DNA of 64,000 nucleotides. It comes from Devosia sp. A8/3-2 (GTDB lineage: Bacteria > Pseudomonadota > Alphaproteobacteria > Rhizobiales > Devosiaceae). A program made the translations under genes and the position numbers. Under the pieces are notes generated by a model. The model was not told where the DNA came from, made no database searches, and saw only the letters and a list, made by a program, of their open reading frames with translations. The DNA lies in NCBI GenBank assembly GCA_025452255.1, contig CP104974.1, positions 2,148,156-2,212,155 on the forward strand, given 5' to 3'. Below are positions 41,074 to 51,854 of this stretch, piece after piece. How positions within the stretch are numbered: the first letter of the stretch is position 1; each line of letters begins with the position of its first letter.

Positions 41074-42205
41074 CTACAACCCAGCCAGCACCTCGCCCAG
41101 CGCCTGATCAAACAGCGCAATATCCGCCGCTGTCCCCGCGCTGACGCGAATGCAGCGGTTGAGCCCCGCCACCACTGGCTTGCGCACGAAGACGCCGCGT
41201 TGGGCCGGAGCCGTCGAGAATCGCCTGCGCGTAGGCGCCGTCGCGTCCGCAATCCACGGCGAGGAAGTTTGTGGCAGTTGGCAGCGGCGTCAGGCCATAG
41301 CGCTGCACAATCGCAGCCGTATCCTCCAGCGAAGCCCGCACCGCCGCCAGCGAGCCTTCCAGATGCGCGCCATCGGCCAATGCGGCGATCGCTGCCGATT
41401 GCGCGACATTGCTGATGCCGAAGTGATTGCGGATGCGATTGAAGGCCGAGATATTGGCGGCTTCGCCCAACACATAGCCCACCCGTGCCCCGGCCAGCCC
41501 ATAGGCCTTGGAGAAGGTGCGCATGCGCAGGAGGTTGGTGCGGCCGGGATCGAAGGCAGGCATTGTGCCGGCGGGGGCAAATTCCCCATAGGCCTCGTCC
41601 AGCACGATCATAGTGGTGTCGGGCACTGCGGCGATGAATCGCTCGACCGAGGCGGCGTCCCACCAGCTTCCCATCGGATTGTCGGGATTGGCCAGATACA
41701 CCATGGCTGCGCCGGTTTCGCGTGCGGCCCGAGCCAGTCCGTCAATGTCTTCACGATCCTCAATGTAAGGCATTGTGTGTATCACCGCGCCATAGCCGGC
41801 AATGTGATAGTTGAAAGTGGGATAGCCGCCCAGCGATGTCACCACGGTCGAGCCCGGACCGGCAAACAGGCGCACGGCCATGCCCAGAATCGCGTCCACG
41901 CCTTCGCCGGGCATCACATTGGCGGCGGCGATGCCCGGTGGGCGGCAATGGCCTCGCGCAGGTCGTGGTTTTCCGGGTCGCCATAGTGCCAGCTTTCGCG
42001 CTGCTGCCGTCATTGCAGCGATAACGGATGGCGCGGGACCAAACGGGTTTTCATTGGCGCCGATTCGCGCCTTAAGCTCGATGCCGCTGCGCCGCACGAT
42101 GGTTTCGGGGCCGGTAAACGGCACCGTTTCGGGCAGGGCGGCGGCGATGGGGGCAAGGCTGGGACGCGGCACGGGCGGGATCCGGGTTCTGAAATTGCCC
42201 CTCAT
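41074..42205 (-). CDS. histidinol-phosphate aminotransferase-like PLP enzyme
   Basis: About 377 residues, class I/II aminotransferase of the HisC group. ARIGANENPFGPAPSVI is the N-terminal block, YLANPDNPMGSWWDA and MIVLDEAYGEFAP bind the cofactor, and RTFSKAYGLAGARVGYVLG contains the Schiff-base Lys. The C-terminal segment (RGVFVRKPVVAGLNRCIRVSAG) is in another frame after indels near 41215. A second region of errors lies at about 41945-42005, where ESWHYGDPENHDLREAI is scrambled across frames. It is a stand-alone gene, not in a his operon, so it may serve as a broad-range aromatic or histidinol-phosphate transaminase. Confidence 0.85.
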
Positions 42206-42452
42206 CCTATAACCTGCGTTAGCCGGTGCGACAGGGCGAGGTGGAAAACGCCAAGTTGTGCACAGCGATTAAGTCGCTTGCATCCGATAAGTACCCGTAA
42301 AATCAGGCTCTCTTGGTGACTTTTCCAAGGATGGCATTTGCTTAAAATGCGAAGCTTTCCGGCAAGATATGGGAAGGCATGCGGGTCCACCTTCCGGCCT
42401 GTGTCAGTTTTCTGACGCTTCTACAAAACTGATTCTTTTCAAGGAGCACCGC

Positions 42453-42887
42453 ATGCCGCCAACCTATGTTCTTGCAAAGGACCACCTTCAGCGTGCCGCG
42501 ACGATTCTGCAGGGGGCAGACCATCGCTCGCGACAGCTCCGCCACATCATCGAGCGGACTATCGGACTGATGGATGAATTCCGTCCCGAGACGCCTGAGC
42601 GTGCCGACAATGTGCTGGACTTTGCGAGCTTCCGGCACCGCCAGCTGCCCAGCACTGACTATCGCTATCACGGAGGCTGGCGGCAGAAGCCGCCGGCCCC
42701 GTCAGCTCCCCGATTGAGTTTCGGGGCTTGGATTGGCCGGATCAGGGGCCACCGTAATGCCGCCCGTCTCGCCTTCCTTCCTGATCAATTCCCGATTCAG
42801 CGCCAGTTTTGCTTCTTCGGTCAGCGCGTAAAGCGTGGGCAGATAATCCGGCGTCGCTACCCGGGCGCGCAATTGCAGATTGACTGA
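42453..42887 (+). CDS. small protein of unknown function
   Basis: AAGGAG (42441-42446) precedes the ATG by 6 nt, which supports translation. The first ~85 residues are charged and helical (DHLQRAATILQGADHRSRQ, RTIGLMDEFRPETPERADN) and end with a Tyr/Trp/Lys-rich part. After about 42700 the frame is antisense to the MscS gene and is Arg-rich. An indel near 42705 would end the protein at TGA 42717, and I think this shorter form (about 88 residues) is the true one. No family recognised. Confidence 0.5.
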   Translation: MPPTYVLAKDHLQRAATILQGADHRSRQLRHIIERTIGLMDEFRPETPERADNVLDFASFRHRQLPSTDYRYHGGWRQKPPAPSAPRLSFGAWIGRIRGHRNAARLAFLPDQFPIQRQFCFFGQRVKRGQIIRRRYPGAQLQID

Positions 42888-43556
42888 CGTGCCGGAAAAA
42901 CTCTCCACATGCACCAGCGGGGCAGGGTTCACCAGCACGCGCTTGTCGGCACCGGCAATGCGCAGCAGCAGGCGGCGCGAATGGCCGATATCGACGCTGT
43001 CGGGCACACTCACATTGACGTCGAGCCGCCTATTGGGTTCGCGGCTGTGATTGGTAATGGCTGAGGACCAGAGCTTCTGGTTGGGGGTGAAGATGTAGAG
43101 CCCGCCTCGAGGAGCGGAGTCTGGTGCCGAAGAGGCCGATTTCCACCACGACGCCGGCCACGCCATCGCCCTCGGATGAATTCGCCGATGGCGATGGGCC
43201 GCAGCACGATGAGCATGATTCCCGCCGCGATATTGGCCAGCGTGCCCTGCAGCGCCAAAGCGACCGCCGTGCCCGCCGCGCCCAGCACGGTGATGATGGA
43301 GCTATTGGCCACCCCCAACAGGTTGAGCGCGGTGACCGGGGCAAAGATCAGAATGCCGTAGCGCGCCACCTGCGACAGTAGCGGAGCGAAGTTCTTGTCC
43401 ACGCCATAGGCGCGCGGCAGATAGGTTTTTATCGCATTGGCCGCGAGCCACGACAGATACCAGCCGGCCACCAGCACCGCGATGATGGCCCAACAGGGTC
43501 AAGGCATTGGCGCCGAGCCAATTTATCGGAATAAGCAGAACATCATAAAACGTCAT
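42702..43556 (-). CDS. small-conductance mechanosensitive channel (MscS family)
   Basis: About 285 residues, the length of a minimal MscS. The region around LVAGWYLSWLAANAI and the helix YGILIFAPVTALNLLGV precede the pore-lining segment AAGTAVALALQGTLANIAAGI (TM3, Gly/Ala-rich). The cytoplasmic beta and alpha/beta domains follow: FTPNQKLWSSAITNHS and RLDVNVSVPDSVDI. At least three indels occur (near 43490, 43180 and 43120). It releases ions on hypo-osmotic shock. The start ATG is at 43556. Confidence 0.85.
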
Positions 43557-43694
43557 GGTTTGCCGGTCTCTGGGGCGGTTGGTCCGCCGCTCTTTCCACA
43601 ATAGCAAACCAGTGATGGCAGGAAAGTGCGCTACAGCGCTAGACAGCCCGGAATCCCTTTGCTAGAGAGCAGCCACTTTGGAAGCCCCGGCTAG

Positions 43695-43770
43695 GGGCGA
43701 GTAGCTCAGCTGGTAGAGCAGACGACTCTTAATCGTCGGGTCCACGGTTCGAATCCGTGCTCGCCCACCA
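43695..43770 (+). tRNA. tRNA-Lys (anticodon CTT)
   Basis: The acceptor GGGCGAG pairs with CTCGCCC, followed by A and an encoded CCA. The D-arm GCTC...GAGC, anticodon arm ACGA/TCGT with loop CTCTTAA and T-arm CCACG-GTTCGAATCCGTG are intact. The T-loop shows the normal TTCGAAT. Confidence 0.96.
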
Positions 43771-43933
43771 AAGTCCTCTTGGGAAATCTGGGTTTTTGCC
43801 CCGCTGCACCGTTATGGCTATGTTGCCAGTGGTCCAATTCTGGCGGCTGTTTCGTTCCATCTTGCAAGCCGACATGTACCGAAACTGCCGTAGATGATCT
43901 GCGGACGCGGGCGGCGCTTATGCCACCGCCTGA

Positions 43934-44809
43934 CTAGCCCAGACCGATTAGCCGCTTGGCGCCTTTGGCCAATCGGTATCGCCAAAAGCGATAAAACAGC
44001 TCGTTGGTCATCGTGTGGCGGTAGGTCTCGGCATAGGCCACATTCGACTTGAGTGACCAAGGCTTTGCCACCCCGGAATAGTGCACAATCAGGGGATTAA
44101 ATGCCTCGTGCGCCGGCTCCGGGTTCTGCAGGTTCCAGCGCGCCTCCAGCTCTAGAATATCATCGGCGAAGACGATATTGAGGATATCCTGGTCGTAGTA
44201 GACGCGCTCGATTTGAGCAGGTGTCAGCCGCTCCGTCAGGCTACCGACGATGTCAACTTTCCTGTATCGCTCCGGGTCGATGAGCAAGACGCCAGCATTG
44301 AAATAGGGCTTGGTCATACTGAGCCCCTTGTTGTCGCGAAGATCGTGGCCGCCGGCCTGCTTAAAGCGCTCCGGTTGCTGAACGGCGGCGATCGTCTTTC
44401 CGGCCATATCCATTTCGGCAAGCTGCTCGATAGGCGTGCGAACCGCGACATCGCAATCGAGATAGACCACGCGCTTGGCCGAGGCTGGCACAACATGTTG
44501 GATGAACAGGCGGGCATAGACGATGTTGTGGAGGCGGCGCACCTTCACCTTCGGCAGCAATGCAATTCGCTCGCCAAGAAGGTCCGAGTTTTCCAGCGGA
44601 TGATAAACGAGCTGCGCTCCGTATTCTTTGGAGATCGCGTCCAGGTCTTTCCTGTGCTCGGCCGTCAACCCGAGATTGAGCAGATGGAAGACGAGGTCCG
44701 ACTTGCGATCGGTTGCAACACAGACGCTTCGCATCGTTGCATAGGCCGGCGCCCAAAAGGCATCGTCGAAGGTCAGGGCCACATGGATGGCTTGGCCGGT
44801 AGTGCTCAT
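43934..44809 (-). CDS. family-8 glycosyltransferase
   Basis: An intact 291-residue GT8 enzyme (LPS galactosyl/glucosyltransferase type). HVALTFDDAFWAPAYATMRS starts it; VVYLDCDVAVRTPIEQL has the DXD motif (DCD), YFNAGVLLIDPERYR and YYDQDILNIVFAD follow, and LIVHYSGVAKPW is the C-terminal HxGxxKPW block. It probably transfers galactose or glucose from UDP-sugar to LPS core or a surface glycan. The gene stands alone downstream of no obvious partner. Confidence 0.93.
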   Translation of the reverse strand: MSTTGQAIHVALTFDDAFWAPAYATMRSVCVATDRKSDLVFHLLNLGLTAEHRKDLDAISKEYGAQLVYHPLENSDLLGERIALLPKVKVRRLHNIVYARLFIQHVVPASAKRVVYLDCDVAVRTPIEQLAEMDMAGKTIAAVQQPERFKQAGGHDLRDNKGLSMTKPYFNAGVLLIDPERYRKVDIVGSLTERLTPAQIERVYYDQDILNIVFADDILELEARWNLQNPEPAHEAFNPLIVHYSGVAKPWSLKSNVAYAETYRHTMTNELFYRFWRYRLAKGAKRLIGLG

Positions 44810-45112
44810 TATTCCCCCAAAAGCAACGCCGCGATACTCTCCTAATGAGCAGGCATGGTCGCGTCCAGATTTGATTTGTGTCGTCCGGAATCGCCGCTTT
44901 CAGGGCAGCGGGGCCGACAGTGTTCACACTGGGCCTTGCTTTGAACACGATGTGCTGTCACAAGTAGCTGGCGTTTTCAGCCATTGTCGGCTGCCTGCCG
45001 GTTGATCCGGCTTTGGCTCCTTCCTTTCTTGCGAACGTTTAGAACCCATCGGCATGTTGCCTGTGGGCGGCGCTCGCTTGCTGATGCTTCGGGCTATATT
45101 AGGACTACACAC
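44810..45112. other. intergenic stretch with the cold-shock mRNA leader
   Basis: No gene is recognised. It separates divergent GT8 and cold-shock genes, so it must hold both promoters. The part before 45113 is long enough for the structured 5' leader common to csp mRNAs; GGGCTATATTAGGAC at 45090-45104 could hold a -10 element and AGGA the ribosome binding site. Confidence 0.4.
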
Positions 45113-45329
45113 ATGGCCTCGATCAACGGCACTGTTAAATTCTTCAACACCACCAAGGGCTTCGGCTTCATTTCGCCTGAGAATGGCGAAAAGGACGCGT
45201 TCGTTCACATCTCCGCCGTCGAGCGTTCGGGCCTGCAGGGCCTGTATGAAGGCGACAAGGTGACTTACGAGCTCGAGAGCGGCCGTGACGGCAAGATCTC
45301 GGCCTGCAACCTGACCACCGGTTCAGTAA
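45113..45329 (+). CDS. cold-shock protein (CspA family)
   Basis: About 71 residues, an RNA/ssDNA-binding OB fold. NGTVKFFNTTKGFGFI has RNP1 (KGFGFI) and DAFVHISAVERSG has RNP2 (VFVHI-like, here AFVHI). The protein should end at TAA 45327-45329 after NLTTGS; an extra A at 45325 (TTCGTAA read as TTCAGTAA) hides the stop, and the frame then runs on to 45433. A strong terminator follows. Confidence 0.92.
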
Positions 45330-45372
45330 GAAACTACGGAGCGCCACGACTCGTTCGCTGGCGATCCCAAAG

Positions 45373-45402
45373 GCCGCCTCGGGAAACCGGGGCGGCTTTT
45401 TT
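45373..45402 (+). terminator. intrinsic terminator after the cold-shock gene
   Basis: GCCGCCTCGG pairs with CCGGGGCGGC around a GAAA tetraloop, followed by six T residues and TTTTT shortly after. It begins about 44 nt after the presumed stop codon. Confidence 0.9.
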
Positions 45403-45593
45403 GTTTTTGTACAGGGCAGGGAGTTTTGGGTGACGTCAGTTGCTGGCCCCAAATCTGTCACCAAGCTGTCAATTGACGCACGGAACCCCCGGTCTGCCTG
45501 CGTCTTTCGTTCAATTCGCAGGAAATGCCCTTCCTTCCCCCGCGATAGAGGCCTATAGCCGGCGCGACATTTCAGCACTCCCGGGGACCCAGT

Positions 45594-46282
45594 ATGTTCG
45601 GCATCGACCCGAGTTTCTTTTCTTCCTTGCTTCAGGTCATCATGATCGACCTCGTGCTGGCCGGGGACAATGCCGTGGTTATCGGCCTTGCTGCGGCCGG
45701 TCTTGCCAAAGAGGTGCGCAAGAAAGCCATCCTGATCGGCATTATCGCCGCCACCGTGCTGCGTATCTTTTTGCGCTGATCACCACGCAGCTGCTGTCGC
45801 TGGGCGGCGCCCTGCTGATCGCGGGCGGCGTGTTGCTGCTCTATGTCTGCTGGAAGATGTATCATGAACTCACCGTCTCCCATGAAGACGAAGAGGAAGC
45901 CACCGAAGCGCTCGAGAATGCCGATCTCAATGCCGATGGCACCGTGTCCGGCAAGGCCCCGCGCAAGTCGCTGCGCGACGCTGTTATCCAGATCATCATC
46001 GCCGACGTTTCCATGTCGCTGGACAATGTGCTGGCCGTGGCGGGTGCAGCCCAGCACCATTTCGAAGCCCTGATCTTTGGTCTGGCGCTGTCGGTGGTCA
46101 TGATGGGTGTTGCCGCCACCTTCATCGCGCGCCTGCTGCATCAATACCGCTGGATCGCTTGGGTCGGCCTGCTGATCATCCTCTATGTTGCCGCCAAGAT
46201 GATCTATGAAGGCGCCGATCAGTGGCTCGGCTATACCCTGCCGCATATCCCGTTCATCTATAGCAGCGCCGGCAGTCACTAA
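45594..46282 (+). CDS. TerC-family integral membrane protein (YjbE type)
   Basis: About 229 residues with six to seven helices. IDLVLAGDNAVVIGLAAAG and IIIADVSMSLDNVLAVAGA contain the two inverted-repeat motifs with conserved Asp-Asn (AGDN and SLDN) that in the TerC/YkoY family bind or transport divalent metal, probably Mn. An acidic loop (HEDEEEATEALENAD) lies between them. One T is lost in the run near 45772, splitting off residues 1-59. The role in metal efflux or exoenzyme metallation is from the family. Confidence 0.87.
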
Positions 46283-46294
46283 AACTGCTTACCG

Positions 46295-46321
46295 CCCGTG
46301 GTAGTCTTTAGTAACCACGGG
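46295..46321. repeat. 8-bp inverted repeat after the terC-like gene
   Basis: CCCGTGGT (46295-46302) and ACCACGGG (46314-46321) surround an 11-nt loop. It lies just past the stop codon and may be a transcription end signal, though no T tract follows. Confidence 0.5.
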
Positions 46322-46417
46322 TGGAACTTTGCGGCATTTGTTGTGCTGCAATAGGAAATTGCTCACCTTGGGGCTCTATCTTGCCGCTCAGAAATGTTCT
46401 GAGCAGGAAGCTCCAAG

Positions 46418-47604
46418 ATGGCCGCTATCACCGACCGCACTGGTTCACGACGATACCGACACGCCGCTTCAGCAGCGCCACGCCGGTACGACTGCAATTC
46501 AGCTCGAGACGCGCATCGTATCGGGCGAGGAATGGGACCGGACCATTGCCGGGTTCGACGAGGTCTGCCAGGAACAGCTCCATATGTTCGCGCAAACGCG
46601 TTGGCCCGCAGTGACGCAGGAGCCGATGCTGTTTCTCGATCGGGGTGAGATCGTCGGCGGCGCATTGATGATGATCCAGCGCCTGCCGCTGGGCATTGGG
46701 GCTATCGCCATTTCCAAGTGGGCCCCCATCGTCAGGCATGGTGCCCGCGCCGATCGCGACATTATCCACGCCGCCATGATCGATGCGCTGGTCGCCGAAT
46801 ATGCTGACAAGCGCGGGCAGTTGCTATCCGTGTTGCCGCGCGCCTCGCTGACCGAAACCAATGAAGATTACGAGCGGCTGATCGCCCGCGGCTTCCATCG
46901 TGGCTCCGTGCTGGGGTTTCCCAATCGCTATATCGTCAATCTGCGGCTCGGCGATGCCGAGCAGCGCAAGAGCCTGCACCAGAAATGGCGCTACCATCTC
47001 AATAAATCCGAGAAGGAAGGGCTCAGCTTCGAGCATGCTGGCCCCGAGCAGATCGCCGAATTCGACGCGCTCTATACGGCCATGACCGACCGCAAGCAGT
47101 TCACCGATCATTCCGCCTATGAGACCGTGTCGTCGCTGATGGGCACCGATATTGATGCGCTGCGGCCCGAATTGTTCTTCATCCGCCACGAGGACGAGCT
47201 GGTCGCCGGAGCGCTGATCTTCAAGGCGGGCGATCGCGCCGTCTATCTCTATGGCGCCACCAATGACCGGGCGCTGCCACTGCGCGCAGGCTATTTCATG
47301 CATTGGCACATCATCCGCTGGCTGCGCTGATAATACCAAGGCGGCTCGGTACGATCTGGGCGGCACCGATGGCTATCAGGGCCTGCACCAGTTCAAGAAG
47401 GGCATGGTGGGCGATGCCGGGGTGATCCGCCCGGTGCCGCCGGTCGCCAATTATGCGTCCAATCCGCTGGCTTATCTCTTGGGCACTGGCGCCTTCAATG
47501 CGCGCGACGCCTATTATCAGCTGCGCCGGGTGGTTGACGCCTGGCGTAATCCCAAGGCGCGTCCTGATCAGGCGCCGCAGGTGTCTACAGAAGGCCGGGG
47601 ATGA
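46418..47604 (+). CDS. FemAB/GNAT-like protein (lipid II glycyltransferase-related)
   Basis: About 395 residues with two GNAT-like halves. HMFAQTRWPAVTQEPMLFLDRG and GALMMIQRLPLGIGAIAISKWAPI form the first half; QKWRYHLNKSEKEGL is the FemAB hallmark (R-x-x-L-N-K-x-x-K/E). LRPELFFIRHEDELVAGALIF and YLYGATNDRALPLRAGY fill the second. Two indels: one near 46441 between the start ATG 46418 and the body, and an extra T at 47328 (CGCGAT read as CGCTGAT) that creates an early TGA before DNTKAARYDLGGTDGYQGLH. The stop overlaps the flippase start by 4 nt. Such proteins attach amino acids to peptidoglycan precursors or exopolysaccharide. Confidence 0.82.
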
Positions 47605-48929
47605 GTCTGCACCGGCGTCTGGTTTCCCAATCGACCATCATTTTCGGTGGGCGCCTGTTCAGCGCGGGCATTGTCTTTCTGGTGCAGGCGATGATTGCCC
47701 GCTTGTGGGGCGCTGGGCACAGGGTGATTTTCTCATCATCACGGCCAGCTGCAACCTGATTGCGGTGGCCATGCCGCTGGGCTTTCACACGATCGGCGCC
47801 TATTTCGCCGCCGAATATCGCGCCCGTAGCGAACGCAAGCAGCTTGGCGTGTTCATGCTGCATGCCTATGGTCATATCCTGGTCGCGCTGGTGCTGTTGC
47901 TGGTGGCTGGCCAATTCGTGCTGGGCTCGGTGGGGCAGGGTGGCAGCATTGTTGCCCAGCATTATGTGCCGGTGATCCTGCTGGCCTTCAGCGGCGCCAC
48001 GGTCATGCTCAGCGGCGCGCTGCTGATCGGGCTCAAGCGCCCGTTTTCCGGCTTTTTCGCCGATGGCATTTTTCGCCCGATCATTCTGGTTGCCGCCACT
48101 GGTGGGGGCGATGGGCATTGCCAATCGCGATGAGGCCTTCGACCACATGGTCTGGGGCGCCGCTATCGGTTTTGTGGTGATCGCGCTGGTGCAGTTCGGC
48201 TTCACGCTGATTGCACGGAGCGCCGTGCCGGGGCGCGATACGGCTGTGCGCCCGCGCGAAAGCCGGCGCTGGTGGCGTTTTGCGCTGCCACGGATGCTGA
48301 TCGCGCTCGCCACCGATTTCTTCTTCGACATCAATCTGCTGCTGCTCAGCCAGATATTGGGTCGCGAGGAATTGGCGATTTTCGGCGTCTGCACCCGCAT
48401 TTTCGCGCTGGTGTCGTTCGGCGTCTCGGCTGTGTATGCCGTATCCATGCCCGATATGTTCGAGAGCGAAGCCAATGCTGATCGCAGCGCCTTCCACCGC
48501 AAGGTGGGTGACGCCAATATGGTGGCGACCGCACTATCGCTGGTGCTGTTCTGCGTCACCGCCACAGGCGCGCCGATTGCATTGCAGTTCTTCGGGCCCG
48601 GTTTCAGTGCGGGCGCCGCGCCGCTGGCTGTGCTGTGCCTTGCCACGGTGGTGCGCTCGGCGCTGGGACCGGCCTCGCTGGTCCTCTCCATCCATGATCG
48701 CCCCTATGCGAGCCTGCCGGCCGTGGCGCTGGGCATCGTCGTGCTGTTCGTGGGCAATTGGCTATTGGCGCCGCCATTCGGGCTGATGGGCGCGGCAATT
48801 TCCGCTCTAATCGCCATCACCATCTGGTCGCTCGTGCTCTGGGCTATAGCCTTGCGCACCGCCAAGATGGACGTGTCGATCGTGCAATGGTTCCGCGCCC
48901 GGCAGGCAGCGGCGCTGCCGGTGGCCTAA
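47601..48929 (+). CDS. polysaccharide flippase, MATE/Wzx-like membrane protein
   Basis: About 443 residues with 10-12 hydrophobic segments. TIIFGGRLFSAGIVFLVQAMIARLWG is the N-terminal block typical of Wzx/lipopolysaccharide biosynthesis proteins; later, RRWWRFALPRMLIALATDFF and LSQILGREELAIFGVCTRIF resemble the second half of the family. Two indels: a G lost near 47712 and an extra A at 48098 (GCCCTGG read as GCCACTGG). Together with the overlapping FemAB-like gene it forms a two-gene operon for a lipid-linked glycan or amino-acid modified precursor. The cargo is unknown. Confidence 0.78.
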
Positions 48930-49492
48930 ACGCCCACCAGCTCGCCGAGCCGCTGCTTCAGCCGACCCGGGCGGCCAACATTGACTCCGCTGTCATAGTC
49001 CTCGGACACCTTGGTGTAGGGCTTTTCGATCAGCATGTAATCTCGGCCGAAAATGTGCTTTTCCAGCAGGCACGTTTCCTTGTAGCCGTAGCGCCGCAAC
49101 AGCATGCGGGCGACTTCGTTTTCCAGGCGCACAAAGGTAAAAGCCTTGTGGAAGCGGCCATTGTCCCAGTGCTCGTCAAAGGCGCGCATGCCGAACATGC
49201 CCAGCTTGGAATTGCGATGGCTGGGGAATACCCAGCTCCAATAGCGGAAAATCGAGCCGCATTCGGGCCCCGAGATCATGGCGCCACCCGGCACCCCGTC
49301 CGTATCCATGATCATGACGTGCCAAGGATCGATTGCCATGACATTGCGCAGGAAGGCCTTGTTGAGGCGCCCCATTTCATGGGCCTTGAAGCGTTCGCTG
49401 TAATATTGGGACGAAGCAATCACGTCCATCAATTCGCGATAGACCATGTCGATATCGGCAATAGTGGCGGCACGGATAGTCATCTCGGCCAT
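48926..49492 (-). CDS. GNAT-like protein
   Basis: 188 residues, intact. MTIRAATIADIDMVYRELMD and KAFTFVRLENEVARMLLRRYGYKE are the N-terminal strand-helix and C-terminal block of a GNAT fold; the central HVMIMDTDGVPGGAMISGP resembles the strand before the acetyl-CoA loop, but no clear Q/RxxGxG/A is seen. GAGGGAGGG lies just before the ATG. It converges with the flippase gene, overlapping by 4 nt. The frame stays open to 49720, but only the ATG at 49492 has a ribosome binding site. Confidence 0.7.
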   Translation of the reverse strand: MAEMTIRAATIADIDMVYRELMDVIASSQYYSERFKAHEMGRLNKAFLRNVMAIDPWHVMIMDTDGVPGGAMISGPECGSIFRYWSWVFPSHRNSKLGMFGMRAFDEHWDNGRFHKAFTFVRLENEVARMLLRRYGYKETCLLEKHIFGRDYMLIEKPYTKVSEDYDSGVNVGRPGRLKQRLGELVGV

Positions 49493-49670
49493 GATGAGCC
49501 CTCCCTCTGCTGTCGCGATACTAGCAAACGGCACTGTGCGCACAAAGCATCGTAGCTTGAGGCAGTTAATGGCCGGTGGCGGTGCCATATACGAAGTTGC
49601 ACGGTCATGGGCTTGCCCGACGCAGGGGCGGTCTTTAGAACGGTGCCGGGAGAGATAAGGGAGGATGACT

Positions 49671-51609
49671 ATGAGCGAGCAGCTCGTATTCCAGCCAAGT
49701 GCGGCTGCGATCGCACGCACCCACGTAACCAGCGCTCAATATGATGCGATGTATGCCCGCTCGATCAGCGACCCGGACGGGTTCTGGGCCGAGCAGGCGC
49801 AGCGGCTCGATTGGATCACGCCCCCACCATCATCAAGAATACCAGCTTTGCCTATCCCGATGTCTCGATCAAATGGTTCGAAGACGGGGTGCTCAATGTC
49901 TCATACAATTGCACGGACCGGCATCTGGCGACCCAGGGCGACCAGACCGCCATCGTCTGGGAGGGCGACACGCCCGGCACCGATGGCAAGGCCACCTATC
50001 GCGAGCTTTATGAACGCGTCTGCCGCTTTGCCAATGTGCTCAAAGCTCATGGCGTCAAGAAGGGCGACCGCGTCACCATCTATATGCCCATGGTCATCGA
50101 CACTGCCGTCGCCATGCTGGCCTGCACCCGCATTGGTGCCGTCCACTCAGTGATTTTCGGCGGCTTCTCACCCGATTCCATTGCCGGCCGCGTGGCCGAT
50201 TGCGGCAGCAAAATCATCCTTACCGCCGATGAAGGCCGCCGCGGCAGCAAGACCATTCCGCTCAAGAAAAATGTCGACGAGGCCCTCACCAAGGTGCAGG
50301 GCGTGGAAACCGTCATCGTCGTCAAGGTCACCGGCAATCCCATTGCCATGACCGAAGGCCGCGACGTCTGGTACGAAGATGCGGCCGCTAAGGTCGGCGC
50401 CGAGTGCCCGCCTGAGCCGATGAATGCGGAAGACCCGCTGTTCATCCTCTATACGTCCGGCTCCACCGGCAAGCCCAAGGGCGTGTTGCACACCACGGGC
50501 GGCTATCTGGTTTATGGCTCGCTGACTCATCAGCTCAGCTTCGATTATCGCGATGGCGAGGTCTATTGGTGCACGGCCGATGTCGGCTGGATCACCGGGC
50601 ACACCTATATCGTCTATGGCCCGCTGGCCAATGGCGCGACGACGCTGATGTTCGAGGGCATTCCGAGCTATCCTGATGCGTCACGCTTCTGGCAGGTGGT
50701 GGAAAAGCACAAGGTCAATATCTTCCACACCGCCCCCACTGCCATCCGCGCCCTGATGGGCGCCGGGCACGAGTTTGCCGATAAATACGACATGCCCTCG
50801 CTGCGCCTGCTCGGCACGGTGGGTGAACCAATCAATCCAGGCTTGGCTGTGGTATTATAAACATGTCGGCAAGGAGCGCTGCGGCATTGTCGATTGCTGG
50901 TGGCAGACCGAAACCGGCGGCCACATGATCGCGCCATTCCCCGGCGCCATTCCCACCAAGCCCGGCTCGGCCACCAAGCCGTTTTTCGGCGTGCAGCCCG
51001 TGGTGCTGTCGCCGGAAGGCCGGCTGCAGGAGCAGACCAAGGCCGAAGGCGTGCTGGCCATTGCCGATAGCTGGCCCGGGCAGATGCGCAGCATCTATGG
51101 CGATCACCAGCGTTTCATCGAGACCTATTTCACCCAGTACAAGGGCTATTACTTTACCGGCGACGGCTGCCGCCACGACGAAGATGGCTATTACTGGATC
51201 ACCGGGCGCGTCGATGACGTGCTCAACGTCTCGGGCCACCGCACGGGCACCGCCGAGGTCGAGCGCGCTGGTGGCCCATCCCAAGGTTTCAGAAGCCGCC
51301 GTCGTCGGCTACCCGCATGACGTCAAGGGGCAGGGCATCTATTGCTACGTCACCCTGATGGCCGGCGAAGCCAGCGACGACGCCCTCAAAGTCGAGCTGC
51401 GTAACTGGGTCCGCAAGGAAATTGGCCCGATCGCCACGCCGGACCTGATCCAATGGGCGCCCGGCCTGCCCAAGACCCGTTCCGGCAAAATCATGCGCCG
51501 CATCCTGCGCAAAGTCGCCGAAAACGACTTCGGCTCGCTGGGGGATACGTCCACGCTGGCCGATCCCGCCGTGGTGGACGATCTGATCGCCAATCGGCAG
51601 AACCGGTAG
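49671..51609 (+). CDS. acs: acetyl-CoA synthetase
   Basis: About 646 residues, AMP-forming acetate-CoA ligase. [22 protein letters not shown] is the P-loop, [15 protein letters not shown] and [11 protein letters not shown] are adenylate-binding motifs, [20 protein letters not shown] is the hinge, and [16 protein letters not shown] has the catalytic, acetylation-regulated Lys. Indels: one C lost in the run at 49825, two bases (GAG region) lost near 50840, and two more near 51265. HRTGTAEVE has Thr where Met is usual, probably a miscall. GGAGG lies 6 nt before ATG 49671, so this start is better than ATG 49665. Confidence 0.95.
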
Positions 51610-51854
51610 TTCTCAGGCGTAAAAACAATCGCGGACGGAGACCCCAAGATCTCCGCCCGCTAAAGGCGTCAGCTTCATCGGCCGAAAGGTTGAAAAACGG
51701 CCTATGCTCCAAGTCGCCTGTGCCATCTATGCCATTGATGCGTATGAATTGGCATACCTCAAATGACGTATGCATGCGAATAGGGCGGCCGTCATTGTTT
51801 CGGCGGCTTTTTCCAGTGACGCTGTCGCCACGATTCTTCAAGCTGGATTTCCCC

